In this document: one piece after another, positions 24,271-32,296 of the stretch
Numbering within the stretch: position 1 is the stretch's first letter
Layout of the letters: every line of letters begins with the position of its first letter
Assembly (NCBI RefSeq): GCF_036231945.1
Contig: NZ_CP109599.1
Span: forward strand, 2,264,501-2,328,500
Source: Streptomyces sp. NBC_01429
Lineage (GTDB): Bacteria; Actinomycetota; Actinomycetes; Streptomycetales; Streptomycetaceae
Reading direction: 5' to 3'
Length of the DNA: 64,000 nt
Notes under the pieces: model-generated
Told to the model about the DNA's origin: nothing
Database searches by the model: none
Seen by the model: the letters and a program-made list of their open reading frames with translations, nothing else
Program-made: the position numbers and the translations under genes

Positions 24271-27102
24271 CTACAGCACCGTCCCGCCCGTGGTGTCCGG
24301 CTCGTCCGAGGCCGTCGCCGTCGGCTCGTCCGCGCTGACGGTCGTGCTCGGCATCGGGCCGCTCAGCGACGTCTGGGGCGAGGACGGCGGCGGGTCGGAC
24401 TCCGTGTCCGTGGGCTCCTCGGGGGACGGCTCCTCCGTGGGCGGGGGCGTCGACGGGGACGCCGGGGACGAGGGGCTGCTCGGCGGCGTCGTGGAGTGCG
24501 AGGCCGAGGGCTCCGACGGAAGGCCGGAGGACTCCTCCGGCTCGGACGGACTCTCGCCGTCGGGGGTCGTCTCACCGTCCGACGGGCTGTCCTCGGAGGG
24601 GGACTCCGTCTCGGAGGGGCCGGCGCTGCCCGTCGGGGCCGGGGCGTCCGGGGCGTTCCGCTCGGTCCACGGCCCGCCGGGGTCGTTGTTCGCGTTGTCG
24701 ACGGGCTGTTCCGCGGGGGTGGTGTCGTCGTCGCTGTCCGGGTCCGCCGACTGTTCCGTACGGAGCTTGTCCGCCGGTACGTCCTTGTTGCCGGAGGTCG
24801 CGCCCAGGGTCACCACCGTGCCCAGGACGGCGGCGAGCACCGCGCCCGCGCCGGCCGCGACCAGGTTGCGGCGGGCGCCGCCGAACGCCGGGCGGCGGCG
24901 GCCGTGCGCGCCGGGCCGGGAGACGACGGTGACGGGCCCCTGCTCGTTGTGCGCGACCGGCTGTGTGACGTTCTCGCCGGAGCCGGAGCCGGAGCCGGAG
25001 CCGATGCCGACGCCGGACCCGATGCCGGAGCCGGTTCCGACGCCGACACCGATGCCGGTCCCCGCGCCGGAGCCCGGCCCGGCGGGCGGCCCCGCTCCGT
25101 ACGCCGGGTCCGCGCCGTACGGCTGGGGCGGTGTGACGGCGGCGGGCGACGGCGTTCCCTCGTACCGTACGGTCGGTGCCTCAGCCCCGGGCAGCCTGCC
25201 CTCGCGGTCCGTGACCAGGGCCAGCGCCCGGCGGCCCGCGACCGTGCCGATCTTGTCGGCGACGGCGCCGCGCATCCCGATGGACGCCTCCAGCTCGGCG
25301 CGGGCCCGGTCGAGATTGCCGAGGCAGAGCGCGAGGACGCCCAGCTCGTGGTGGAAGTACGCCTCCTCGGCGACCTCGCCGGCGAGCCGCGCGGCCTCGG
25401 ATCCGGAGCGCAGGACGCGCTCCCAGGCGCCCCAGTGCAGCCCGGCCAGGAAGGCGGGCGCGGCGCTGCGGGCCAGCAGTACGGCGGCGCTGGGGTGGAC
25501 GGCCTCCTGGCCGGGCACCAGCGGGCCCATCGCGGCGAGGATGGCGTCGGCCTCGGCGACGGCGCGCTCGGGGGTGACGGAGGGGTGTCCGGCCCACCAG
25601 GCGTAGTGCTGGGCGGCGGTGTGGGCGTGGGCGGTCGCGTCGTCCGCGTATCCCCGCTCGGTCAGCTGCGCGGCGACGCCGGGGGCGAGCCGGTAGCGCG
25701 GACCGACCGGGGTGAGCAGGCCGCAGCTCATGAGTTCGCCGAGGGCCGCGTCGGCGTGGGTGTCGCCGACCAGGGCCGGCAGATGGGCCTGGTGCGGGAC
25801 CTCGCCGCCGAGCGCGACGGCGAACCGCAGGGTGGCGCGGGCGGCTTCGCTCAGCCGGGAGGCGAGCAGCGCGGCGGGCGCGGCGCCCTCGCCGAGGGTG
25901 GGCAGCGGGATGTCGTAGGCGTCGGGCCCGTCCGCGCTCTCGCGGGGCGTGTCGCTGGTGACGCGTTCGAAGGAGCGGGCGGAGAGGGCGTCCTGGGCGG
26001 GTTCGGCGGGGCGTTCGAAGGGCTCGAACTCGTCGGAGACCTCGGCTCCGGCGCGCAGCCGGTCGCGCTGGCGCAGCAGCGCGCCCGCCTGGACGAAGCG
26101 CAGCGGCAGGCCCTCGGACTCGAACCAGAGGTCGCCCGCCCAGTTGGCCTCCTCGTCGGTGAGCGCCCGTTCCACGACGCGCTCCAGCAGTTCGAGCGAG
26201 GAGCCGCGGCCGAGTCCGCCGAGCGGGACCTCCTCCAGGCGCGCGTCCGCCGAGGGCGGTTCGGTCTCGGGGGTGGCGGCCAGCAGGTAGGCGCATTCGG
26301 GGGTGGCGGCGAGGAGTTCGTCCAGCGCCTCGGCGCCCAGTTCCAGATCGTCGAGGACGACCACCGCGCCGATGTCACGGACCAGTTCGCGCAGTGCGGC
26401 GCGGTCGGGCCGGACGAGCGGGGCCCGGTGGACGGCCGCGTACAGCTCGTACAGCAGCTCGGTGCCGGTGCGGCGGTGCCCGGAGAGGCGGACGACGCCG
26501 TCGGGCGCGAGGGCCGCGCAGTCGGCCGCGACGGCTTCGAGCAGCGCGGTACGGCCGGAGCCGGGCGCGCCGGTGAGGCGTACGGACCGGCCGCGTCCCA
26601 GCAGCTCCGTCACGCGCTCGCGCTCCTGGCCGCGTTCGAGCAGCGGCAGCGGCGGCGCGGCGGGTCCCGGGGGCACGGGCGGGCGGCCCGCGCGCTGGAG
26701 CGCCGCGCGCTCCTCGGCGGTGCGCCGGGCGGGCGTGGCGGTGCGGTGGCCGGGCGGGCAGTGCTCGATCTCGCTGCCGTCGACGGGGTTGACGGTCAGC
26801 AGGAGGTCGCCCGAGATGAGCTGGACGGTGCGCGCGGGCGGCGGGGTGACGGGGCCGCCGCCCTTGATGTGCGCGACGGCGCCCGAGGAGGCGGTGACGA
26901 CTTCGGAGCGCGCGGGCGGCTGCGCGGACGCGGGTGGTGTCACGTCGCGCGGTGTGTCACGCGGCGCGTCGTGTGACGCGCCACCGGGCGCGCCGTGCGG
27001 CGCGCCGTGCGCCACGCCCGTGCTCTCGCCGGGGTGTTCGCCACCGCCGTCGCGTGCTCCGTCGTGACCGTACTCTTCCGGTCCCCGGTGTATCGGGTCC
27101 AT
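24271..27102 (-). CDS. Large ATP-binding protein with one C-terminal membrane span and Pro/Ser-rich tail
   Basis: A 943-residue protein. The first 70 residues are His/Gly/Ala-rich and disordered. A short beta-rich region with 'VQLISGDLLLTVNPVDGSE' (93-111) follows. An AAA/STAND-like ATPase follows, with Walker A 'GAPGSGRT' (178-185) and Walker B 'VVVLDDLEL' (about 246-254), and then helical repeats. A Gly/Ser repeat linker lies near 670-705, one membrane segment near 747-769, and a 172-residue Pro/Ser/Glu/Thr-rich tail ends the protein. If the ATPase is cytoplasmic, the tail is outside. The neighbouring upstream gene encodes a STAS-domain protein. A signalling role is plausible, but no function is established. 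Confidence 0.78.
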   Translation of the reverse strand: MDPIHRGPEEYGHDGARDGGGEHPGESTGVAHGAPHGAPGGASHDAPRDTPRDVTPPASAQPPARSEVVTASSGAVAHIKGGGPVTPPPARTVQLISGDLLLTVNPVDGSEIEHCPPGHRTATPARRTAEERAALQRAGRPPVPPGPAAPPLPLLERGQERERVTELLGRGRSVRLTGAPGSGRTALLEAVAADCAALAPDGVVRLSGHRRTGTELLYELYAAVHRAPLVRPDRAALRELVRDIGAVVVLDDLELGAEALDELLAATPECAYLLAATPETEPPSADARLEEVPLGGLGRGSSLELLERVVERALTDEEANWAGDLWFESEGLPLRFVQAGALLRQRDRLRAGAEVSDEFEPFERPAEPAQDALSARSFERVTSDTPRESADGPDAYDIPLPTLGEGAAPAALLASRLSEAARATLRFAVALGGEVPHQAHLPALVGDTHADAALGELMSCGLLTPVGPRYRLAPGVAAQLTERGYADDATAHAHTAAQHYAWWAGHPSVTPERAVAEADAILAAMGPLVPGQEAVHPSAAVLLARSAAPAFLAGLHWGAWERVLRSGSEAARLAGEVAEEAYFHHELGVLALCLGNLDRARAELEASIGMRGAVADKIGTVAGRRALALVTDREGRLPGAEAPTVRYEGTPSPAAVTPPQPYGADPAYGAGPPAGPGSGAGTGIGVGVGTGSGIGSGVGIGSGSGSGSGENVTQPVAHNEQGPVTVVSRPGAHGRRRPAFGGARRNLVAAGAGAVLAAVLGTVVTLGATSGNKDVPADKLRTEQSADPDSDDDTTPAEQPVDNANNDPGGPWTERNAPDAPAPTGSAGPSETESPSEDSPSDGETTPDGESPSEPEESSGLPSEPSASHSTTPPSSPSSPASPSTPPPTEEPSPEEPTDTESDPPPSSPQTSLSGPMPSTTVSADEPTATASDEPDTTGGTVL

Positions 27103-27344
27103 GGTGAAAGCCCCCCAGATCGTGGCGTGCCGTTGCCCCCGGCCTCACACGCCCATCTGTCGCTTCTGGTCCGGTGCCTGCTCTACGGGTCGGTCAATGC
27201 GCAGACGGCCGAACCCTAGACCTCGGACCAGTATCTACGATCGGCCGGGGTGGCACGCAGTCCAAGACATCACGGTCTTATGAGGATTGCGCGATGTGAC
27301 CGGTCCGGGCCGTCATGTCCCGTCCGGCGAGGACGGCGCGCAGG

Positions 27345-27668
27345 TCAGACCCGAGGAAGCGATTCAGCGGCGATGCCGCCCTCGATGGCGAGGATGCGGT
27401 GCAGCCGGGTGGCCACCAGCAGACGCTGCATCTGCGGGGGGACACCCCTCAGCACAAGCCTCCGGCCGCACCGCCCGGCGCGTCGGTGGGCTCCCATGAT
27501 GACGCCGAGTCCGGTGGCGTCCCAGGAGTCCAGTCCGGTCAGGTCGAGCACCAGATCGCCGACTCCGTCGTCGACGGCCGAGTGCAGGACCGTACGGGCG
27601 TCCGCCGCGCTGCGGACGTCGAGGCGGCCCCCGACGACCAGCTCGGCGTGGTCGCCCCTGATGTGCAT
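27345..27668 (-). CDS. STAS-domain protein, anti-sigma-factor-antagonist-like
   Basis: A 107-residue SpoIIAA/RsbV-type domain starting MHIRGDHAELVVGGRLDVRS, with GGGGAG upstream of the ATG. The loop 'LDLTGLDSWDATGLGVIMGA' holds the position where antagonists are phosphorylated. The local sequence is D-S-W-D-A-T, with Ser and Thr both available, so the exact residue is uncertain. 'RLVLRGVPPQMQRLLVATRL' is the typical C-terminal part. It lies upstream of, and on the same strand as, the large ATPase gene, separated by 242 bp that contain no gene but probably a promoter. No sigma factor or kinase of the RsbW type is adjacent. Confidence 0.86.
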   Translation of the reverse strand: MHIRGDHAELVVGGRLDVRSAADARTVLHSAVDDGVGDLVLDLTGLDSWDATGLGVIMGAHRRAGRCGRRLVLRGVPPQMQRLLVATRLHRILAIEGGIAAESLPRV

Positions 27669-27824
27669 ATGCGCTCCCCGAGAGTGCTTTTCCGTGCTCG
27701 GTCCCTGAATCCGTCTTTTCCGTACTTTCAACAACTGACTGCCTGACGGCCGCGGAAGTTGCCGTTCGTGAGCGAACCGATACCGAATTCACCCTGTGGG
27801 GTGAGGGAAATCGACCGATGCGGC

Positions 27825-28673
27825 TCAGTGCTTGTAGAACCCCTGCCCGCTCTTGCGCCCGATGTCACCCGCGTCCACCATCCGGCGCATCAGCTCCGGC
27901 GGGGCGAACTTCTCGTCCTGGGACTCGGTGTAGATGTTGCCGGTCGCGTGGAGGAGGATGTCGACACCGGTCAGGTCGGCGGTGGCGAGCGGGCCCATCG
28001 CGTGGCCGAACCCCAGTTGGCAGGCGACGTCGATGTCCTCGGCGGACGCGACGCCCGACTCGTAGAGCTTGGCGGCCTCGACGACGAGGGCGGAGATCAG
28101 CCGGGTGGTGACGAAGCCCGCGACGTCGCGGTTGACGACGATACAGGTCTTGCCCACCGACTCCGCGAACCGCCTTGCGGTGGCCAGCGTTTCGTCACTG
28201 GTCTTGTACCCGCGCACCAGTTCGCAGAGCCGCATCATCGGCACGGGCGAGAAGAAGTGCGTACCGACCACCCGTTCGGGGCGCTCGGTCACGGCCGCGA
28301 TCTTGGTGATGGGGATGGCGGAGGTGTTGGACGCGAGGACCGCGTCGTCCCGTACGAGCTTGTCGAGCGCCCGGAAGATCTCGTGCTTGACGTCGAGCTT
28401 CTCGAAGACGGCCTCGACGACGATGTCCGCGTCGGCCACGGCGTCCAGATCGGTGGTCGTGGTGATCCGGGACAGCGCCGTGTCGGCGTCGGCCTCCTCC
28501 AGCTTGCCCTTCGCGACGAACCTGCCGTACGAGGACCTGATCCCGTCCATCCCCCTGGCCAGCGCGGCATCGGTGACGTCCCGCAGCACGACGTCCCAGC
28601 CCGCCTGGGCGGAGACCTGGGCGATACCGGACCCCATGAGTCCGGCTCCGACGACAGCGAGCTTCCCGGCCAC
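27825..28673 (-). CDS. 3-hydroxybutyryl-CoA / 3-hydroxyacyl-CoA dehydrogenase
   Basis: A 282-residue NAD(P)-dependent dehydrogenase. The Rossmann motif 'VVGAGLMGSGIA' is at the N-terminus, 'EAVFEKLDVKHEIF' and 'LASNTSAIPIT' follow, and the catalytic His is in 'VGTHFFSPVPMM'. The C-terminal helical domain contains 'NRDVAGFVTTRLI' and ends 'RKSGQGFYKH'. It reduces acetoacetyl-CoA or oxidises 3-hydroxyacyl-CoA, linking to the thiolase encoded at 10321. The start chosen is the GTG giving MAGKLAVVGAG; another GTG four codons upstream is possible. Single gene, divergent from the cobalamin adenosyltransferase. Confidence 0.92.
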   Translation of the reverse strand: MAGKLAVVGAGLMGSGIAQVSAQAGWDVVLRDVTDAALARGMDGIRSSYGRFVAKGKLEEADADTALSRITTTTDLDAVADADIVVEAVFEKLDVKHEIFRALDKLVRDDAVLASNTSAIPITKIAAVTERPERVVGTHFFSPVPMMRLCELVRGYKTSDETLATARRFAESVGKTCIVVNRDVAGFVTTRLISALVVEAAKLYESGVASAEDIDVACQLGFGHAMGPLATADLTGVDILLHATGNIYTESQDEKFAPPELMRRMVDAGDIGRKSGQGFYKH

Positions 28674-28908
28674 GACGCACCCCACGATTCTCGAACGGCT
28701 TTTGTTCAGCCGTAACGCCTGTTTTACGTTTCCGTGCTGTGCCGGAGGTTAGCGGTCGTGGACGGCCGTGTGACGGTGAAGAGATGCGCGTCACGTCTCA
28801 CATGACGGACATCACACCGGAGCGGCCCATCGGGCATGGTGCGGCGCGTACTTGAGCACGCGTCGCTGGGACCGGCCGGTCGGCGCACCGGCACCCGGCC
28901 GTTCTCAC

Positions 28909-28914
28909 TACCCT
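28909..28914 (+). promoter_or_regulatory. -10 box of a leaderless promoter for the cobalamin adenosyltransferase
   Basis: TACCCT (TANNNT), then six bases (GGCCGC), then ATG at 28921. There is no Shine-Dalgarno sequence. The divergent region 28674-28920 shows no cobalamin riboswitch signature. Confidence 0.5.
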
Positions 28915-28920
28915 GGCCGC

Positions 28921-29493
28921 ATGGTCAATCTGACGCGCATCTACACCCGCACCGGCGACAAGGGCACCACCGCGCTCGGTGACATGAGCCGGACCGCCAA
29001 GACCGACGTGCGGATCGCCGCCTACGCCGACGCCAACGAGGCCAACGCCGTCATCGGTACGGCGATCGCGCTGGGGCAGCTCGCCCCGGAGGTCGTCAAG
29101 GTGCTGGTCCGGGTGCAGAACGATCTGTTCGACGTGGGCGCCGACCTGTCCACGCCGGTCGTGGCGGAGCCCGAGTACCCGCCGCTTCGGGTCGAGCAGT
29201 CGTACATCGACAAGCTGGAGGGCGACTGCGACCACTTCCTGGAGACGCTGGAGAAGCTGCGCAGCTTCATCCTCCCCGGCGGCACCCCGGGCGCCGCGCT
29301 GCTGCACCAGGCGTGCACGGTCGTGCGGCGGGCCGAGCGCTCGACCTGGGCGGCGATCGACGAACACGGCGAGTCCATGAACGTGCTGACGGCGACCTAC
29401 CTCAACCGCCTCTCCGACCTGCTGTTCATCCTGGCCCGGGTGGCGAACAAGGAGGTCGGGGACGTGCTGTGGGTCCCGGGCGGCGAGCGCTGA
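28921..29493 (+). CDS. ATP:cob(I)alamin adenosyltransferase, PduO/MMAB type
   Basis: A 190-residue trimeric helical-bundle enzyme that transfers the adenosyl group of ATP to cob(I)alamin. Motifs: 'RIYTRTGDKGTTALGD' (5-20) binds ATP; 'DANEANAVIGTAI' and 'VQNDLFDVGADLS' follow; 'ILPGGTPGAALLHQACTVVRRAER' contains the conserved Arg cluster; 'LNRLSDLLFILAR' is near the C-terminus. It supplies the cofactor for methylmalonyl-CoA mutase, whose chaperone MeaB is encoded earlier in the window. Length normal for the family. Confidence 0.95.
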   Translation: MVNLTRIYTRTGDKGTTALGDMSRTAKTDVRIAAYADANEANAVIGTAIALGQLAPEVVKVLVRVQNDLFDVGADLSTPVVAEPEYPPLRVEQSYIDKLEGDCDHFLETLEKLRSFILPGGTPGAALLHQACTVVRRAERSTWAAIDEHGESMNVLTATYLNRLSDLLFILARVANKEVGDVLWVPGGER

Positions 29494-29540
29494 GCGACCC
29501 CGCCCGTCAACGCCCCGTCAGCGCTCCCGTCAACCCCGCC

Positions 29541-29570
29541 CGTCAGCGCTTCGTCAGCGCTTCGTCAGCG
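29541..29570. repeat. 11-bp tandem repeat (2.7 copies) over a stop codon
   Basis: CGTCAGCGCTT is repeated in direct tandem, with more degenerate CGTCA-type units from about 29505. The repeat spans the last codons and stop of the membrane-protein gene at 29554, so a gain or loss of a unit would change that C-terminus. Confidence 0.65.
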
Positions 29571-30138
29571 GCGCGGAGTGCTCCGCGTGGGCGGGTTCAC
29601 CGTCCCTCGGGGGCTTCTTGGGCCAGGGCAGATACGTCAGCGCGATGACTCCGTGGATCCCGGCGACCCGGACCGCGGTCAGCTGCCAGTCGGTCAGCGG
29701 CCCGGTCCTGGCCGCGTCGCCCACGTACAGGATCGCGAGCTGGAGCAGTGCGACGGCGACCACGGCCGCCACGGCGGTGCGCAGCCACAGCCCGCCCTCG
29801 TAGCGGGCGCGGGCCGTCCCGTGGCGCGGCGGTTTCACCGGGGGCGGCCCGCCGGCGAGGCGGTGGGCGGCGTGGGCGTCGATCCGCCGGACCGTGTAGT
29901 GGCCGTAGCCGACGGTGAAGCCGATGTAGAGCGCGGCCAGACCGTGCTTCCAGTCCGGCTCGGCGCCGTTCTTGAGGTCGACGACCGTGGCGGTCAGCAG
30001 GACGACCTCCAGCAGCGGTTCGAGCAGCAGGACCGCCGCGCCGAGGCGCGGCTTCCCCGCCAGGTAGCGCAGGGCCAGCCCGGCGGCCAGCAGTACCCAG
30101 AAGCCGGCCTCGCAGATGACGATCAGTGTGACGATCAC
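29554..30138 (-). CDS. Integral membrane protein of unknown function
   Basis: A 194-residue protein starting at GTG with GGGAG nine bases upstream. Four or five hydrophobic segments are visible (about 3-25, 32-55, 66-80, 119-140, 155-170). 'GHYTVRRIDAHAAHRLAGGPPP' in part forms a basic loop between them. The topology and 'KNGAEPDWKHGLAALYIGFTVGYGHY' region (about 56-81) resemble uncharacterised actinobacterial proteins. I do not recognise a function. Convergent with the adenosyltransferase gene and divergent from the sensor kinase that follows. Confidence 0.75.
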   Translation of the reverse strand: MIVTLIVICEAGFWVLLAAGLALRYLAGKPRLGAAVLLLEPLLEVVLLTATVVDLKNGAEPDWKHGLAALYIGFTVGYGHYTVRRIDAHAAHRLAGGPPPVKPPRHGTARARYEGGLWLRTAVAAVVAVALLQLAILYVGDAARTGPLTDWQLTAVRVAGIHGVIALTYLPWPKKPPRDGEPAHAEHSAPLTKR

Positions 30139-30292
30139 GGCGCTTACTCCCTTCCTCTTCCCCTCCAGCCTCCCGTCCGTGCGCGCGTGTCACGTCGTCG
30201 CCGGTGACGAAACGTGACTGCATCCTTCGATGTAGCGGGCGCTCCCCCGTGGTGCGGAGGCCCGATGCGGGCCCGCCGTGTTGGATGGTGCG

Positions 30293-31522
30293 GTGACCGC
30301 TTCCCTCCGCTCCTTCAAGCCGCACCGCGACGGCGTGCTGCTCGCCGTCGCCGGGCTGGTGGGCGGACTGGTGCTGTGGGCCGTCGGGGTACGCACCCAG
30401 GGCACCGCGGCCCTGCTGCCCGGGGCGTGGGTGCTGGCGCCGCTGGCCGTCATGGCCGGTCTCGAACTGCTGCGCAGGACCGCGCCACGGACCATCCTGC
30501 TGGTCGGCACGGTGGCGCTGATCGTGAATCAGTTCACGACGGGCAGCCTGGCGACGATCCTGATGTACACCGACATCGTGTACGCGGCGGTGCTGTACGG
30601 GAGCCCGGTGGCGGCCCGCCGTATCCCCTGGACGACCGGGCTGCTCACGGTGGGGGCCGCGATCGGGCTCACCGCCTGGCTCCAGCGGGCCGACGGTCTG
30701 CTGCTCGGACTGGCCATCGGTCTGGTCTGCTTCCTGCCCGCCATCACCGGGGCCCAGGTCCGGGGCCACCGTGACGCCGCCGAGGCCGCCCGGCTGCGGA
30801 CCGAGCAGATCGCGCTGCTCGCCGAGATGGACCGCGCCCAGGCCGTGACGGCCGAGCGGGCGCGGATGGCCCGCGAGTTGCACGACGTGGTCGCCAACCA
30901 CCTCTCCGCGATCGCGATCCACTCGACGGCCGCCCTCTCGCTGGACGACGCGCGCACCACCCGCGAGGCGCTCACCGTCATCCGGGAGAACAGCGTCGAC
31001 GGGCTCGCCGAGATGCGCCGGCTGATCGGGCTGCTGCGGGACAGCGGCGACGAGGACCGGCGGCCGGCCCCCGCCCCCAGCCTCGCCGCGCTGGACGCGC
31101 TGCTGGAACAGGCCCGTACCAACGGCGCGTCCAGCGGGCTCGGCTTCACCCTGGACGACGGGCGCGGCAGGGCGACGGCGCTGCCCGCGCCGGTGGAGCT
31201 GGCCGCGTACCGCATCGTCCAGGAGTCGCTGACCAACGCGCTCAAGCACGCGGCCCCCGGTACCGTCGACATCGGACTGCGCTGCTCCGAAGGCATATTG
31301 ACCGTACGGGTGGCCAGCCCGTACGGCGCCCGCCCCGGCCCGCGCGCGCCGGGCTCCGGAGCCGGTCTGGTCGGGATGCGCGAGCGGGCCGCGCTGCTGG
31401 ACGGTGTGTTCGAGGCGGGTCCGGTGACCGTCGGCGACACGGGCCGCGAGGTCTGGGTGGTACGGGCGGAGCTGCCCGTGTCGCGGAATCACCGAGGACC
31501 GGAAGGGAGCGGTACGTCATGA
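30293..31522 (+). CDS. NarL-system sensor histidine kinase (HisKA_3 type)
   Basis: A 409-residue kinase with about five membrane segments in the first 155 residues. A short coiled linker and the dimerisation box 'ARELHDVVANHLSAI' (His197) follow. The ATPase domain has 'AYRIVQESLTNALKHA' and 'GLVGMRERAALLDG'. The start chosen is the GTG six bases after TTGGAT, a weak -10-like box; another in-frame GTG lies 15 bases upstream. Its stop overlaps the response regulator start (ATGA). The signal is not apparent; it precedes the chitinase gene but a link is not shown. Confidence 0.9.
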   Translation: MTASLRSFKPHRDGVLLAVAGLVGGLVLWAVGVRTQGTAALLPGAWVLAPLAVMAGLELLRRTAPRTILLVGTVALIVNQFTTGSLATILMYTDIVYAAVLYGSPVAARRIPWTTGLLTVGAAIGLTAWLQRADGLLLGLAIGLVCFLPAITGAQVRGHRDAAEAARLRTEQIALLAEMDRAQAVTAERARMARELHDVVANHLSAIAIHSTAALSLDDARTTREALTVIRENSVDGLAEMRRLIGLLRDSGDEDRRPAPAPSLAALDALLEQARTNGASSGLGFTLDDGRGRATALPAPVELAAYRIVQESLTNALKHAAPGTVDIGLRCSEGILTVRVASPYGARPGPRAPGSGAGLVGMRERAALLDGVFEAGPVTVGDTGREVWVVRAELPVSRNHRGPEGSGTS

Positions 31523-32169
31523 CGATCCGGGTGCTGGTCGCTGAGGACCAGTCGGCGGTACGGGCGGGGCTGGCGCTGATCCTGCGCAGCGCCCCGGACA
31601 TCGAGGTCGTCGGCCAGGCGGCGGACGGCGAGGAGGCGCTCGCGCTGGCCCGGGAGCTGCGCCCCGATCTGGTGCTGATGGACGTGCAGATGCCGCGCCT
31701 GGACGGGGTGTCGGCGACCCGCGCGGTGGTCGCCGAGGGGCTGGCGGACGTGCTGGTGCTGACCACCTTCGACCTGGACGAGTATGTCTTCGGCGCGCTG
31801 CGGGCGGGCGCGGCCGGGTTCCTGCTGAAGAACGCGGAGGCCGGGGAGCTGCTCACGGCGGTACGCACGGTGGCGCGCGGCGAGGGGTTGATCGCCCCGG
31901 CCGTGACCCGCCGGCTGATCGCGGAGTTCGCCGCGCCCGCCCCCGTACGGTCCGGTGACGCGGCGGTCCGCGCGGCGCTGGAGACCCTGACGCGCCGGGA
32001 GCGCGAGGTGCTCTCCTGTCTGGGCGAGGGGCTGTCGAACGCGGAGATCGCCGTACGGCTGGAGATGGCCGGGGCGACGGTGAAGACCCATGTGAGCAGG
32101 CTGCTGGGGAAGCTGGAGCTGCGCAGCCGGGCGCAAGCGGCGGTACTCGCGAGGGAGTTGGGCATCTGA
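31519..32169 (+). CDS. NarL/FixJ-type response regulator
   Basis: A 216-residue protein: receiver domain with acidic residues E9-D10, phospho-acceptor D55 ('LVLMDVQMPR'), Thr in 'VLTTFD' and Lys in 'LLKNAEAG', then a LuxR-type helix-turn-helix ('LTRREREVLSCLGEGLSNAEIA' in part; 'TVKTHVSRLLGKL'). GGGAG lies upstream of the ATG. It is co-transcribed with the kinase. Target genes are unknown. Confidence 0.93.
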   Translation: MTIRVLVAEDQSAVRAGLALILRSAPDIEVVGQAADGEEALALARELRPDLVLMDVQMPRLDGVSATRAVVAEGLADVLVLTTFDLDEYVFGALRAGAAGFLLKNAEAGELLTAVRTVARGEGLIAPAVTRRLIAEFAAPAPVRSGDAAVRAALETLTRREREVLSCLGEGLSNAEIAVRLEMAGATVKTHVSRLLGKLELRSRAQAAVLARELGI

Positions 32170-32185
32170 CACGGATCGTCGGCTT

Positions 32186-32227
32186 TGGTCTGGACCTATT
32201 GACGGGTGGTCCAGACCTTTCTACTCT
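32186..32227 (+). promoter_or_regulatory. Chitinase promoter with two DasR-like repeats
   Basis: TTGACG (32199-32204) and TACTCT (32222-32227) are spaced by 17 bases, a near-ideal housekeeping promoter. TGGTCTGGACCT (32186-32197) and TGGTCCAGACCT (32207-32218) lie upstream of the -35 and inside the spacer, 21 bp apart. Such 12-bp direct repeats are known in Streptomyces chitinase promoters and resemble the binding element of the GlcNAc regulator DasR, so repression is expected until chitin breakdown products appear. Confidence 0.8.
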
Positions 32228-32296
32228 CACCGCACACACTGCGGTGCGAGCCGTCGCAGGGTGAGCCGTCCCCCACCTCACCTCTGAGGAGCACGC

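Noticed and set aside
23992..26976. A 994-codon open frame on the plus strand overlapping nucS and the large ATPase gene
   Set aside because: Crosses the nucS stop and terminator and is Gly/Arg/Ala-rich with no domain; the opposite strand has a P-loop protein.
28674..28920. Cobalamin riboswitch before the adenosyltransferase gene
   Set aside because: No B12-box-like sequence seen, and the gene appears leaderless.
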